Assembly (NCBI GenBank): GCA_002704825.1
Contig: PAIY01000134.1
Location: 1-55,983 of the forward strand
DNA length: 55,983 bases
Direction of reading: 5' to 3'
Source of the DNA: Phycisphaeraceae bacterium
GTDB taxonomy: Bacteria > Planctomycetota > Phycisphaerae > Phycisphaerales > Phycisphaeraceae
Program-made: the position numbers and the translations under genes
In this document: positions 18,897-27,901 of the stretch, one piece after another
Layout of the letters: each line of letters starts with the position of its first letter
Position numbering within the stretch: the first letter of the stretch is position 1
The notes under the pieces: model-generated
What the model was told of the DNA's origin: nothing
Seen by the model: only the letters and a program-made list of their open reading frames with translations
Database searches by the model: none

Positions 18897-19502
18897 TCAG
18901 GACTTGAAATAGTCCGGCTCATTGCCCGGGGTCCATTTGATATTGCAGCCCATCGACGGCTTCTGTGATTCGCTGGGTTTCTCGCCCGCCAACACCGCGT
19001 TGATGGCAGCACGCAGGTCTTTGCCATCCGGCGCATTGCTTGAGTCGTACACACCTGAACGAATGCGCGTGGGGCGGGTGTCATCGAGTTGCCCGCGGTA
19101 AGCCAGTTTGTGATCCGCATCAAACAAAAAGAAGTCCGGCGTGCAGGCTGCGGTATAAGCCTTTGCAACGGACTGGTCGGCATCATACAGGTAATGGAAG
19201 TTGTACCCACGCTCAGCCTTTTCCTTGACCATCATTTCCGGCGAATCATCCGGATGCGAATTGATATCGTTGGACTGAATCGCCACGATCCCAAGACCCT
19301 TGTCTTTGTAGTCGTGTCCAATGCGTGCCAACTCCGGCGCGACATGCTTGACGTACGGGCAGTGATTGCAGATGAACATCACCAGCAGCGCCTTGCAGTG
19401 TGTGTAGTCAGCCAGCTGGATGGTGTCGCCTTCGGTGTTGGGCAGTGCAAAGTCCGGTGCGGTGGTCCCCAGCGGTAGCATCGTGGAGGGAGTCAATGCC
19501 AT
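18897..19502 (-). CDS. thioredoxin-like (AhpC/TSA-type) protein
   Basis: 201 residues. Thioredoxin fold with the redox motif C45-N-H-C48 in MFICNHCPYVKH, a cis-proline motif ACTPDFFLFD (Pro122), and the tail MGCNIKWTPGNEPDYF typical of this subfamily of cytoplasmic thioredoxin-like proteins (with an extra conserved Cys). No signal peptide. Likely a thiol peroxidase or disulfide reductase; the exact reaction is not known for the group. The ATG at 19502 has AGGAG seven bases upstream. Confidence 0.88.
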   Translation of the reverse strand: MALTPSTMLPLGTTAPDFALPNTEGDTIQLADYTHCKALLVMFICNHCPYVKHVAPELARIGHDYKDKGLGIVAIQSNDINSHPDDSPEMMVKEKAERGYNFHYLYDADQSVAKAYTAACTPDFFLFDADHKLAYRGQLDDTRPTRIRSGVYDSSNAPDGKDLRAAINAVLAGEKPSESQKPSMGCNIKWTPGNEPDYFKS

Positions 19503-19616
19503 GAGGTTTCTCCTGTTCGTGTTCGTTTGTGTTCTCTATGCATGATAAACGTCATGTCATGAGATGAAAAATCGCCCCTCGTTGATTGATGTGTTTGTAT
19601 TGGGGGGAGGATCACC

Positions 19617-19698
19617 AAAGCCGTGTCGCTCCTGCGGCACGGGTTGCCTTGTCACCTTTTCCTTAAGACAACCCGTGACTCAGGAGAGTCACGGCTTT
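19617..19698. repeat. inverted pair of 30-base REP-like palindromes
   Basis: Left arm 19617-19646 and right arm 19669-19698 are inverted copies agreeing at 24 of 30 positions: both begin AAAGCCGTG and end CACGGGTTG when read in the same sense. Each arm is itself a palindrome around CTCCTG; the right one contains GTGACTC/GAGTCAC. The differences fall in the inner stems. The unit sits between two minus-strand genes and encodes nothing. Confidence 0.65.
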
Positions 19699-19722
19699 CG
19701 TGCGATATTCAAATGTATACAC

Positions 19723-19757
19723 AAAAAAAGAGCACCGGTTTGAAGCCGATGCTCTTT
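19723..19757 (-). terminator. intrinsic terminator after the CARDB-repeat gene
   Basis: Read on the minus strand, AAAGAGCATCGGC pairs with GCCGGTGCTCTTT-type sequence (one mismatch), then a run of T follows. It lies 24 bases past the stop codon of the large CARDB-repeat gene. Confidence 0.82.
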
Positions 19758-19781
19758 GGAGTTGCGGTTAACTTTGCCTGA

Positions 19782-22700
19782 TTAACGAGCTTTTTCAATC
19801 ACGATCGTCAAACCGGTTTGCCCATCGGGTCGCAGGTCTTCGCCCTTGATGTCGATCTGGTCATAGGCCGGATGCACCGACAGATCACCCTTGCCCACCG
19901 TCTCAAGGTGATCAGCAATACGGGCACAGAGCACGCGGACCGCTGAGCGATACAGGTAGGTGTCCTTGACTTCGGTGAGTTGGCCGACGGTCATGCGTTG
20001 CGACTCTTCTTCGTAACGCTGAGCCACGAGGCCTGCATAGGACTTGGTGAGTTTGAGTTCCAATGCTTTAAGCTGCTGGACCGAAGGATCTGCGGGCAGC
20101 CCCTTGTATTGGATGGTGATGCCGTTGACCATGTAACGACGCGGGCCATCTGAATCAAACGGCACGGGCATGTTCTTGATGCGGAAGCGGCGGCCCAGGG
20201 CAATCACGCGATCCTCGGCCTTGGCGATATTGTTGGTTTCGTCGACTTCACGAAGCAGGTCCGTTGAGTCGATCCTGGCAACAATCACATAGTCATCGGT
20301 TGGCATGTTCGTCGTTGAGAACATCACTTCTTCGCGGAAGGTGCGTTCCAGACCCGGTGCAAGACCGCTGACATCCAGCGATGCCATGCGTCCAAGTTGC
20401 AGGTCCATGTCCGGGAGTTTACCCAGTGACACGGGACGGGCGTAGAGCATGACGTCGACGGTTTGCTTGGCGTCCAGTGGGATATTGCCACGGTTGGCAA
20501 TCTTGACGTAGACGCTGACTTTCTGCGCTTCGAGAATAATGCCACCTGACGGGCGAACCGTTTCCAGTGAGCCGATCAGGTCATACCGCGGTGCGTCGAC
20601 CTGCATGGCAAGGCCCTGGTCAGCCAGTTGGTTATTGTTGTTTTCATCCGACTCGGTCACCTGTGATGCCGTGTCGATTTCCAGACCAACAAGGTAACGT
20701 CCAACACCCATGGCAGGGGGGAACTTGACGGTTGCATCCAAAGTGCGAACACTGCCCGAGGCCAGGCCTGCCAGCGATTGATCGCTGAGGGTTGCAAGGA
20801 CGATGTCCTGTGCTTTGCGATCCAGCGGACGGGCAAAGAGTTTGACACCCACTGCTGCCTTGTCGTCCAAAGCAATATTGCCCTGATTGGTAATGTGGAT
20901 CGGCACGGTGACTTCCGAAGCATGACCGGCAACGATCTGTCGGGGCAGCTTCGCAGAGTCGAACTGACCCACCAGGTCGACGAACGGTGCAAGCACCTTG
21001 ATCGCCTGATTGGCGGTCGTCACTGCCACGTTGTTGTCGCGACTGGTTTCCACCAACGCATCACCTGCAGGCTCAACCTGTACACGCAGGCCGTAATCTC
21101 CGACGGAGACTGATGAGGGGATGAGCAGGACCATGGACGCATCGACACTGCTGCCAGCACCAAGTCCGTCGACGTTGACGTTCTGCTGGTCGATGCGGGT
21201 TGCCATGGACTTGTTGGTCGTGGACACCGCATAGGTACTCACCGTGAGTTTCTGATCCGCTGGTAGGGGGACATTGCCCTGATTGGTCAGACGCACGACA
21301 AACTCAAATGCCGGACCGTGGCCTGCGATAACCTGAGCAGGAACGCTTGGTGAGACGATGGCCGATGCGATGTCGATAAACGGACGCGAGACAGAGATCG
21401 CATGCGCCTTGACGGTGGCAACGCGGTTATTGGCGGGATCGGTATCACCGGTTGCAGTCGTCGGATCGATCTCGGCGGTGAGGTTGTATTGACCTGCAGC
21501 CAGGGTGGCAGGCAGACTCACGCTTGCTGGCGCCATCACCGAAGCACCCGGCGCCAAGGCCCCGACTTCGATTGCTTCCAGTGATCCGACTGCCACACGC
21601 TGACCACCTTCGCCGGTGTTCACCGCGTGGATGCGCAGGTTCACCTGCATTGACTCAGGCATGGCAATGTTGCCTTGATTGGTCAGACGCAACGGCAGGG
21701 TGATCGGCTTGGCGTAACCTGCGATCACACTGCCTGGAAGCGAAACCGGATCAAGCGCCAAAGCCAGATCCACAAACGGACGCACCACGTTGACCGCATC
21801 AGCAGCAACCTGGATTGCCATGTCATTGGCAGCTTTTTCATCACCGGCAGCGCGACTGTTCAGAAGTGATGCACCCAGCACATAACGTCCCGCAGTGAGT
21901 GTCGCGGGGAAGCTGCCCTTGGCGGTGATCACGATCGATTGGCCGGACTGCAGATTGCCTGCTTCGACTTCACCCAGTTCCGTGAGTTCGGTTTTGCTCT
22001 GGCCGTTGTCCGACGAACAGAACATGCTGATGCGAAGCTTGGTCTGCGGACCTGTTGGGATGTTACCCATGTTTGTCACACGCAGCGTTGCGGTCACCGG
22101 CTGACTGTGGCCGGCAATGGCCTGGGCGGTGGTGATTGCGCTGTCGATGTTGATTGCAAGGTCCACGAACGGCTCAGCCACCAACCATGCATTGGCACCG
22201 GCAGTCTGAGCGGTGTTGTTGGTCTTGGTGGTTTCGGTCACGACATCCGATGTGTCCACCCTGGCGATGAACACATAACGACCTTTCTCTGCTGACACCG
22301 GCACGCGTGCGTTTGCAGAGAAGGTGACCGACTGCCCCGACGCCAGCTTGCCGATGGGTTGGGAAGCCAGTGTGGAGACGAGCATTTCTTTCTCACCATT
22401 GACCGGTTTGGCGAAGACCTTGATGTCAATCTGCGTATCCGCCGCCACCGCGACATTACCCGCGTTGGTGACCTGCACGGGGATCGTGGCATCAGGGCCA
22501 TGACCGGCAACCGTGCTGGGGGGCAACAGCGGGTTGACGATGTCAGCCACCAGGTCAATCACCGGCGCGACCACGTCAAACGCCTGCCCCGGTGCGATGG
22601 TCAACAGGTTGTTGGCTTCGTCTTCTTCCTTGAGTTTGTTGGTTGCATCGACATGAGCCACCAGCAGATATTTGCCACTTTCCACGTTCGACGGAATCGT

Positions 22701-24938
22701 GACGGTGGACGTAAAGGTCAGCGAATCACCCGGAGCCAGTGAAGCAACCGGCTTGTCGATATCCAGGGCAAGGTCGATGTCCTTATCACCGTCGGCCCCG
22801 AGCTTACGGGCGGAGACTTTGATATCCACATACTGATCGGCAGGCAAAGCGATGTTGCCCTGGTTAATGATCTTCACCGGCAAAGCAAGCACGGTGCCTT
22901 GACCTGCAATGACCGAGGTCGGCAGGTTCAGGTTGACAATCTGTGCACCCAGATCAACACGCGGGGCAGCAATCTCCAGAGCATGAGCAACCGGCGCGAC
23001 CGCGTAGTTGTTTTCATCATCCGGCTCAACCACCACGGCGTCGCTGTCCACCTGGGCAACGAGAACATACTTGCCCGCAGGCATCCGGGCGGGAAACTTG
23101 GCCTGAGCTTGATAAAGCTTTTCGGTCCCCGGTTCAAGATCACCAAGGTTCACATTTTCAATCACACCCAACTCAACATCGTTGGACGTCTTGTCCAAGG
23201 CGCCAAGCGGGCGACCACTGACGCGGATGTTCACCGGCACATTGGCGTTGGGGCGGACATTACCCTTGTTGGCAACCTTCACAGGCACGGTCAACACGTG
23301 ATCCGAACCCGAGACAATCGCACGAGCCGGACGCAGCGTCACGATACCTGCAACCAAATCCACAAACGGCTTTTCGACCGCCATGGTGTGTTCGTATTCC
23401 GGTGTGTTGTTGGTTTCGTCTGCTTCTTCAATCTTGTTGGATGCATCGACGATGGCAATGAGTTTGAATCGGCCATGCTGCATGTCCGCAGGCAATGCAA
23501 CGTCGAGGTTCACGATCATGGATTGACCGGGCATCAAGCCGGAGACGGGCCGATCCTTGATTTGATTCAGGACGATGTCACCGGTCTGATCCAATGCATC
23601 GTCGGGACGTGCAATGAGTTTGATATCAATGGCAGGGGCATCAGCAGAGAAGGGGACACTGCCGGAGTTGGTGATTCGCAGCGGCATCACCAGCAGCGGA
23701 CTTTCGCCACTGATCACGCGGCGCGGGGCATGGGCGTCCATGAGTTGACCATCCAGATCAACCACCTTGGCAAGCACGCTGATCGGTTCAAGCAGCATCG
23801 CCACATTGTTTGATTCGTTGGCTTCCTTCACACGATTGGTCGGGTCAATGATCACCCGCATCGTGTACGTGCCTTTGGCCATGGTCGGGGGAAGTTTGCC
23901 TTCGATATCCAGTTCCATGGTCTTGCCCGGGCCGAGTTGGGCAAGCGAGTTGCCCTGCGAGAAGGCAAGTAAAACATCTTCGCTGTCATCGTCAATGTTC
24001 AATGCCGGACGCGCGACGATCTTCACATCCACCGTCTGATCCAGATCAAAACCGAGATTGCCGGCATTGGAAATCTTGATCGGCACGGTGATCTGTTTTT
24101 CCGATCCTGAAACAATGCCCTTGGGAAGCTGGACATTATTCAAATCAACCAGCAGGTCGATGTTCTGCCCCGTCACGGCGATGGTGTCGGGCATCTGGGC
24201 GGTGTTGTTGTTTTCGTCACGTTCGTTAACGGTGTTGGAACTGTCTGCTACAGCAATGATGTTGTAACTCTGAACAGGCAACTGGCCGGGGAACTCACCG
24301 ATGAGGACGACCTTGATTGTTTCACCCGGTTCCATCCCGCCAATGGATTCGTTGGCGGCGGTGGCAATGGTCACGTCCTGTGATTCATCAACCGCGGTGG
24401 CAGGACGGGCGACGATCTTGATGTCGATGCGCTGTTGGCGGACGGCTGCGAGATCGCCTTTGTTGGTGATAGTCACCGGGAAACGCGCGACACCTTTGCC
24501 GCCGGATACAATGCGCTGCGGTAAGGTCACACGACCGAATTCAATGACCAGGTCCACCGCACCGAGATTGGATTCGGTCACCGTGTTGCCTGCATCGATG
24601 TACGCCCATAAGCCGTAAGACTCACGCGTGATGTTGGCAGGCAGTTCGACGGTCACCTTGTACGCACTGGCTCGGCCGGTCGACACCGACTGGATCGGCT
24701 GAATGGTCTTGACGTTCAACTGAATGTCGTTGGTTGTCTTGGCACCATCGGTGATGGGGCGCGCGTAGAGCTTGATGTCCACGTCATCGACGCGCCGCGT
24801 TGCCTGGCCGGGGGTCTTGACCACCACGGTGACTTCGCGACTGGATTGGGCTTGCAGCGTTTGCCCGATGACGAGTACCAGAAGCATGGTCAACAGACAT
24901 AAATAAGTTTTGGCGTGCGTGAACAAGGTATGAATCAT
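19782..24938 (-). CDS. giant secreted protein with about eleven CARDB-like repeats
   Basis: 1718 residues; signal peptide 1-31 ending LQAQ. After a shorter N-terminal unit come eleven repeats of about 140-150 residues. Each begins with a VDL or IDL strand, then a motif like LPxxVIAGHG, then a strand with VxITNxGNIxLP, a strand like VDIKVFARP, LAPGxS, and closes with KYxLVAxVDxxxxVxExDExNN. This is the pattern of CARDB (cell-adhesion-related, APHP-like) beta-sandwich domains. The last 130 residues are different (alpha/beta, ending in VIEKAR) and may be an anchoring or partner domain. No membrane anchor, LPXTG or PEP-CTERM tail is visible. Likely an extended surface or periplasmic rod; role unknown. 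A terminator follows at 19723, and the thioredoxin gene lies downstream as a separate unit. Confidence 0.85.
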   Translation of the reverse strand: MIHTLFTHAKTYLCLLTMLLVLVIGQTLQAQSSREVTVVVKTPGQATRRVDDVDIKLYARPITDGAKTTNDIQLNVKTIQPIQSVSTGRASAYKVTVELPANITRESYGLWAYIDAGNTVTESNLGAVDLVIEFGRVTLPQRIVSGGKGVARFPVTITNKGDLAAVRQQRIDIKIVARPATAVDESQDVTIATAANESIGGMEPGETIKVVLIGEFPGQLPVQSYNIIAVADSSNTVNERDENNNTAQMPDTIAVTGQNIDLLVDLNNVQLPKGIVSGSEKQITVPIKISNAGNLGFDLDQTVDVKIVARPALNIDDDSEDVLLAFSQGNSLAQLGPGKTMELDIEGKLPPTMAKGTYTMRVIIDPTNRVKEANESNNVAMLLEPISVLAKVVDLDGQLMDAHAPRRVISGESPLLVMPLRITNSGSVPFSADAPAIDIKLIARPDDALDQTGDIVLNQIKDRPVSGLMPGQSMIVNLDVALPADMQHGRFKLIAIVDASNKIEEADETNNTPEYEHTMAVEKPFVDLVAGIVTLRPARAIVSGSDHVLTVPVKVANKGNVRPNANVPVNIRVSGRPLGALDKTSNDVELGVIENVNLGDLEPGTEKLYQAQAKFPARMPAGKYVLVAQVDSDAVVVEPDDENNYAVAPVAHALEIAAPRVDLGAQIVNLNLPTSVIAGQGTVLALPVKIINQGNIALPADQYVDIKVSARKLGADGDKDIDLALDIDKPVASLAPGDSLTFTSTVTIPSNVESGKYLLVAHVDATNKLKEEDEANNLLTIAPGQAFDVVAPVIDLVADIVNPLLPPSTVAGHGPDATIPVQVTNAGNVAVAADTQIDIKVFAKPVNGEKEMLVSTLASQPIGKLASGQSVTFSANARVPVSAEKGRYVFIARVDTSDVVTETTKTNNTAQTAGANAWLVAEPFVDLAINIDSAITTAQAIAGHSQPVTATLRVTNMGNIPTGPQTKLRISMFCSSDNGQSKTELTELGEVEAGNLQSGQSIVITAKGSFPATLTAGRYVLGASLLNSRAAGDEKAANDMAIQVAADAVNVVRPFVDLALALDPVSLPGSVIAGYAKPITLPLRLTNQGNIAMPESMQVNLRIHAVNTGEGGQRVAVGSLEAIEVGALAPGASVMAPASVSLPATLAAGQYNLTAEIDPTTATGDTDPANNRVATVKAHAISVSRPFIDIASAIVSPSVPAQVIAGHGPAFEFVVRLTNQGNVPLPADQKLTVSTYAVSTTNKSMATRIDQQNVNVDGLGAGSSVDASMVLLIPSSVSVGDYGLRVQVEPAGDALVETSRDNNVAVTTANQAIKVLAPFVDLVGQFDSAKLPRQIVAGHASEVTVPIHITNQGNIALDDKAAVGVKLFARPLDRKAQDIVLATLSDQSLAGLASGSVRTLDATVKFPPAMGVGRYLVGLEIDTASQVTESDENNNNQLADQGLAMQVDAPRYDLIGSLETVRPSGGIILEAQKVSVYVKIANRGNIPLDAKQTVDVMLYARPVSLGKLPDMDLQLGRMASLDVSGLAPGLERTFREEVMFSTTNMPTDDYVIVARIDSTDLLREVDETNNIAKAEDRVIALGRRFRIKNMPVPFDSDGPRRYMVNGITIQYKGLPADPSVQQLKALELKLTKSYAGLVAQRYEEESQRMTVGQLTEVKDTYLYRSAVRVLCARIADHLETVGKGDLSVHPAYDQIDIKGEDLRPDGQTGLTIVIEKAR

Positions 24939-25147
24939 GTGCGATGTGTCCCTGAATCGATAACTGAATGAAGTTCACTTGGCGAGTGTAAATGGATTTA
25001 ACCAAAAATTATAACGGCAGATGGGGCAGCAAAGCCAATTTTGAGGGTAGCTTCATCTGGGAAATGTGCATGGCACGCCTGCCCCAACTCAGATCAGGTC
25101 GTATTGGAACGCCGGTTCAGTGGGTGTGGAGGGATAGGAAAAAATGA

Positions 25148-25567
25148 TCAGAGGTTGGCTTTGATCCGTTCGATGAAAAGGTCCGTGTAGGGCAAAACAT
25201 CGGGATCGGCTGCAATTTCTTCGAAACTCAGCCATAAAATCTCGCTGACTTCATTCGGATCGGGGGTCGGATCGAAGGTCTGCAACTCACCCAACCAGCC
25301 CCACAGCGTCAACGGGCGGTCGGGATACACAAAATGCCAGATTTCTTTTTGCAGGCGGACCACCAGGCCGGTCTCTTCACGGATTTCACGGACACCGGCC
25401 TGCGCGTGGGTCTCCCCGTGTTCAATCGCACCACCGGGAAAGCAGATACCCCCAGCCATGGCAACACCCTTGGCGCGCCGGATCAGCAGCCACTTACCAG
25501 CTTCATTGCGCGCAGCGACGATACAGCCATGCACGCGACCGTCTTCCTGTACAGGTCGTTGACTCAT
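25148..25567 (-). CDS. Nudix hydrolase
   Basis: About 139 residues. The Nudix box is complete: G-x5-E-x7-REVxEExG form in FPGGAIEHGETHAQAGVREI followed by REETGL. Such enzymes cleave nucleoside diphosphates linked to another group; substrate unknown. N-terminal start is uncertain: ATG at 25567 is used, but ATGs at 25576 and 25579 are also possible, and none has a clear ribosome binding site. The open frame runs on into the preceding gene, but that part is not Nudix-like. Confidence 0.85.
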   Translation of the reverse strand: MSQRPVQEDGRVHGCIVAARNEAGKWLLIRRAKGVAMAGGICFPGGAIEHGETHAQAGVREIREETGLVVRLQKEIWHFVYPDRPLTLWGWLGELQTFDPTPDPNEVSEILWLSFEEIAADPDVLPYTDLFIERIKANL

Positions 25568-25662
25568 GGGCAACATCATAACGGATAGAGCAAACGGACA
25601 TCGCCACACCTGTTTGCGATCTCTAATCATGACTTGGTTTGAGACGTTTGCGATGAGAACGC

Positions 25663-26577
25663 TTATGCAGCCTGGCTGTTGCCGGATATATTTTTCGTCA
25701 ACTGCCGCATCAGAGCGTTGAGACATTGGCCCGGTTGGATCAGACCGCTTTGCACATTGACGCCAATATTCAAACGTTCGTCACCCACTTCACAAGTGCA
25801 TCGGCTCAGAACTTGCTCAAGGTTGTTGGCAATTTGTTTGAGTTGATCCACACACTGCACGTTGTTGAAGACCACCAGTTGATTCTCTGCTACGCGACCG
25901 ACAGTGTCCTGCACACGACAGTTGGCTATGAGGGATTGACTGACAATCTGCACGATCTTTTCAGTGAGTTGGCTGCTGTGTTCAGCTTTGAGTTGATCGA
26001 ACTTGCATATCTGCAGTTGCAGCATGCCAAAGGACACGCCGGACTTGCTGGCATTGGTCAGTTTGATTTTCAGTGTCTTTTCGATGAATCGAGCGTTGGG
26101 CAGCTTGGTGGTTGAATCCTGAAGCGATTCGTTTTCCGTTTGGGCGATGCGGTCAAACAGACTTTCCGAGTGCGTCTGAAGCTTGAAGACTTCAACACAG
26201 GCAATCACCCGCCCGCCGATTCCGAGAATGGGATTGCCTTTGACCTGCACGGGCAGACGATAGCCGCGACGGTGATGCATGATCACATCAATCTCTTGCC
26301 GCTGGCCGGTCTCAATGACTTGGGATAACGGGCAACCGTCGCTGCAAAGTGTGCATCCTTGTTGATTGACGTGCGTGAGGATGCCGTCCTGACAACGTTT
26401 GCCGATGACATATTCAGCTTTAAAACCGGTCAAATTTTCGGCTGCCTGATTCCAATAAAGTATCCGACGATCCGGGTCCACGATGTAAACACCGTCATTG
26501 AGCGAGTCGAGAATTTCGGTGTTAGCCAGCAGATTTTCCAGCTTTTTTTGATCACTTTGATCCATGGATGCATTCAC
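25663..26577 (-). CDS. PAS domain protein with degenerate GGDEF domain
   Basis: 304 residues. The PAS domain (about 20-135) opens with LDSLNDGVYIVDPDRRILYWN and contains four cysteines, Cys62, Cys75, Cys78 and Cys82 (CTLCSDGCPL), at places matching those of the neighbouring paralogue. The second half aligns in order with a diguanylate cyclase domain, but the GGDEF signature is replaced by AENQL (230-234) and the usual DPLTGLxNRR and metal-binding Asp motifs have become DSTTKLPNAR and LQICKFD. It is therefore predicted to be unable to make cyclic di-GMP. It could be a regulator, a GTP or c-di-GMP binder, or a partner of the active paralogue that is encoded 149 bases upstream. Confidence 0.85.
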   Translation of the reverse strand: MNASMDQSDQKKLENLLANTEILDSLNDGVYIVDPDRRILYWNQAAENLTGFKAEYVIGKRCQDGILTHVNQQGCTLCSDGCPLSQVIETGQRQEIDVIMHHRRGYRLPVQVKGNPILGIGGRVIACVEVFKLQTHSESLFDRIAQTENESLQDSTTKLPNARFIEKTLKIKLTNASKSGVSFGMLQLQICKFDQLKAEHSSQLTEKIVQIVSQSLIANCRVQDTVGRVAENQLVVFNNVQCVDQLKQIANNLEQVLSRCTCEVGDERLNIGVNVQSGLIQPGQCLNALMRQLTKNISGNSQAA

Positions 26578-26726
26578 TTCTCAAAACAGCAAGGCATGAA
26601 TATGGAAATCACGGAGTTATTTACCTTTTTGCCTATCGGAACGATCACACAGAGACTTGATAAAGCGGTGTGGTACAGGGCTTGTAACCCGCATTCTGTC
26701 TACGGTTTTTGCAGGTTATCCGGTCT

Positions 26727-27659
26727 TTAACCGAACTTGACGGTGTTACGCCCAGCCTCTTTGGCGTCAAGCAGCAAGGCGTCCGCTCTGGCGAACAGCG
26801 TATTGACCGTGTCTTCGGTGTTGGAGAGTGTCACACCCAATGAAACACTGACGCTGACATGACATTGCTGATATTCCAGACAGGATCGTCCGATGGCATG
26901 TTTGATCCGATTGGCCATGGCGACGATTTGTTTTTCCTGCATGTCCTCAAGGATCAATGCAAACTCTTCGCCACCCCAACGTGTCGCGGTGTCATAAGCG
27001 CGGCAGTGACCGCTGAGTGTGCGCCCGACCATGCCCAATAACATGTCACCAACCTGGTGGCCGTAGAAGTCGTTGACTTTTTTGAAATGGTCGATGTCCA
27101 CCAGGATCAAGCCGAAGGGTTTACTGGGCTGGCGTTCATAGGCTTTGAGCGTTTTTTTTAATGTGTCATCAAACAATCGGCGATTGCCCAAGCCGGTCAA
27201 GGGATCAAGCAACGCCTGATTTTCCAGCTTGGCAAGACGTTCCATCATGCTCAGTCGGGGGGTGTCATCATTGAACACTTCCACACAGCCGATGACCTCG
27301 TTGTCGGAACCGAAAATCGGCGTGCCACGTACATGCACCGGCACGCGGTGGCCGTCGTGGTGACTCAGATAGACATGGGCCTCGCGGGGAATTCCGTCTT
27401 CCATGATGGCTTGCAGGGGGCATCCATCTTCACACAGGCATCGCCCCTGTTCATCGACATGACGCAGCAGATTGTCATTGCATCGACTGCCAACCACTTC
27501 GTCCGCATCGTATCCTGTGACCGCTTGGGCAGCTTGATTCCAGAAGAGAATCTTGCGGTCACGATCGACGATGTATACGCCGTCTGTCAAGCGTCGCAGG
27601 ACATCGCTGGTTAATACCAAATCAGCTTCTTCGCTGCCAACCACTGCTTGATCGATCAT
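26727..27659 (-). CDS. PAS-GGDEF diguanylate cyclase
   Basis: 310 residues. PAS domain (about 17-130) with Cys60, Cys74, Cys76 and Cys80 (GRCLCEDGCPL), a pattern suited to a metal, Fe-S or redox switch. The GGDEF domain (145-310) is intact: DPLTGLGNRRLF, metal-binding Asp188 and Asp190 (LVDIDHFKKVND), RWGGEEFALIL with signature 229-233, and ARADALLLDAKEAGRN. No RxxD inhibitory site is seen at its normal place before the signature. Predicted to make cyclic di-GMP from two GTP in the cytoplasm; there is no transmembrane segment. The start at 27659 has GGGGAGG eight bases upstream. Same direction as its degenerate copy. Confidence 0.92.
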   Translation of the reverse strand: MIDQAVVGSEEADLVLTSDVLRRLTDGVYIVDRDRKILFWNQAAQAVTGYDADEVVGSRCNDNLLRHVDEQGRCLCEDGCPLQAIMEDGIPREAHVYLSHHDGHRVPVHVRGTPIFGSDNEVIGCVEVFNDDTPRLSMMERLAKLENQALLDPLTGLGNRRLFDDTLKKTLKAYERQPSKPFGLILVDIDHFKKVNDFYGHQVGDMLLGMVGRTLSGHCRAYDTATRWGGEEFALILEDMQEKQIVAMANRIKHAIGRSCLEYQQCHVSVSVSLGVTLSNTEDTVNTLFARADALLLDAKEAGRNTVKFG

Positions 27660-27687
27660 TTTTTAAGCCTCCCCATGACCATACAAT

Positions 27688-27731
27688 GTCGAACTGTAAA
27701 TTCGACGAATAATAGGTATATCGAATTATTC
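27688..27731. promoter_or_regulatory. two inverted repeats upstream of the diguanylate cyclase gene
   Basis: GTCGAA (27688-27693)/TTCGAC (27701-27706) and GAATAAT (27707-27713)/ATTATTC (27725-27731) lie 29-72 bases before the minus-strand start at 27659. They are possible operator or 5' leader structures. The region is also upstream of lysA on the other strand, about 170 bases away. Confidence 0.35.
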
Positions 27732-27901
27732 AAAGCATGACTTGATCGAACATCCGCACAATAACCGGGGTAATTTGTCTCGTTTTGTGGATTCGTCCTG
27801 GCAGAGAAACCTTGGCATCGCAAGTGAGAGTGGATTAGCCAGAGACGCTGGAACTGTTAGAATGTCGGGTCTGATAAGAAACTCTGTTTAGAGAAAAGAC
27901 C

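Noticed and set aside
22899..23813. 304-codon plus-strand frame
   Set aside because: Antisense to the CARDB repeats; its apparent repeats mirror those of the real gene.
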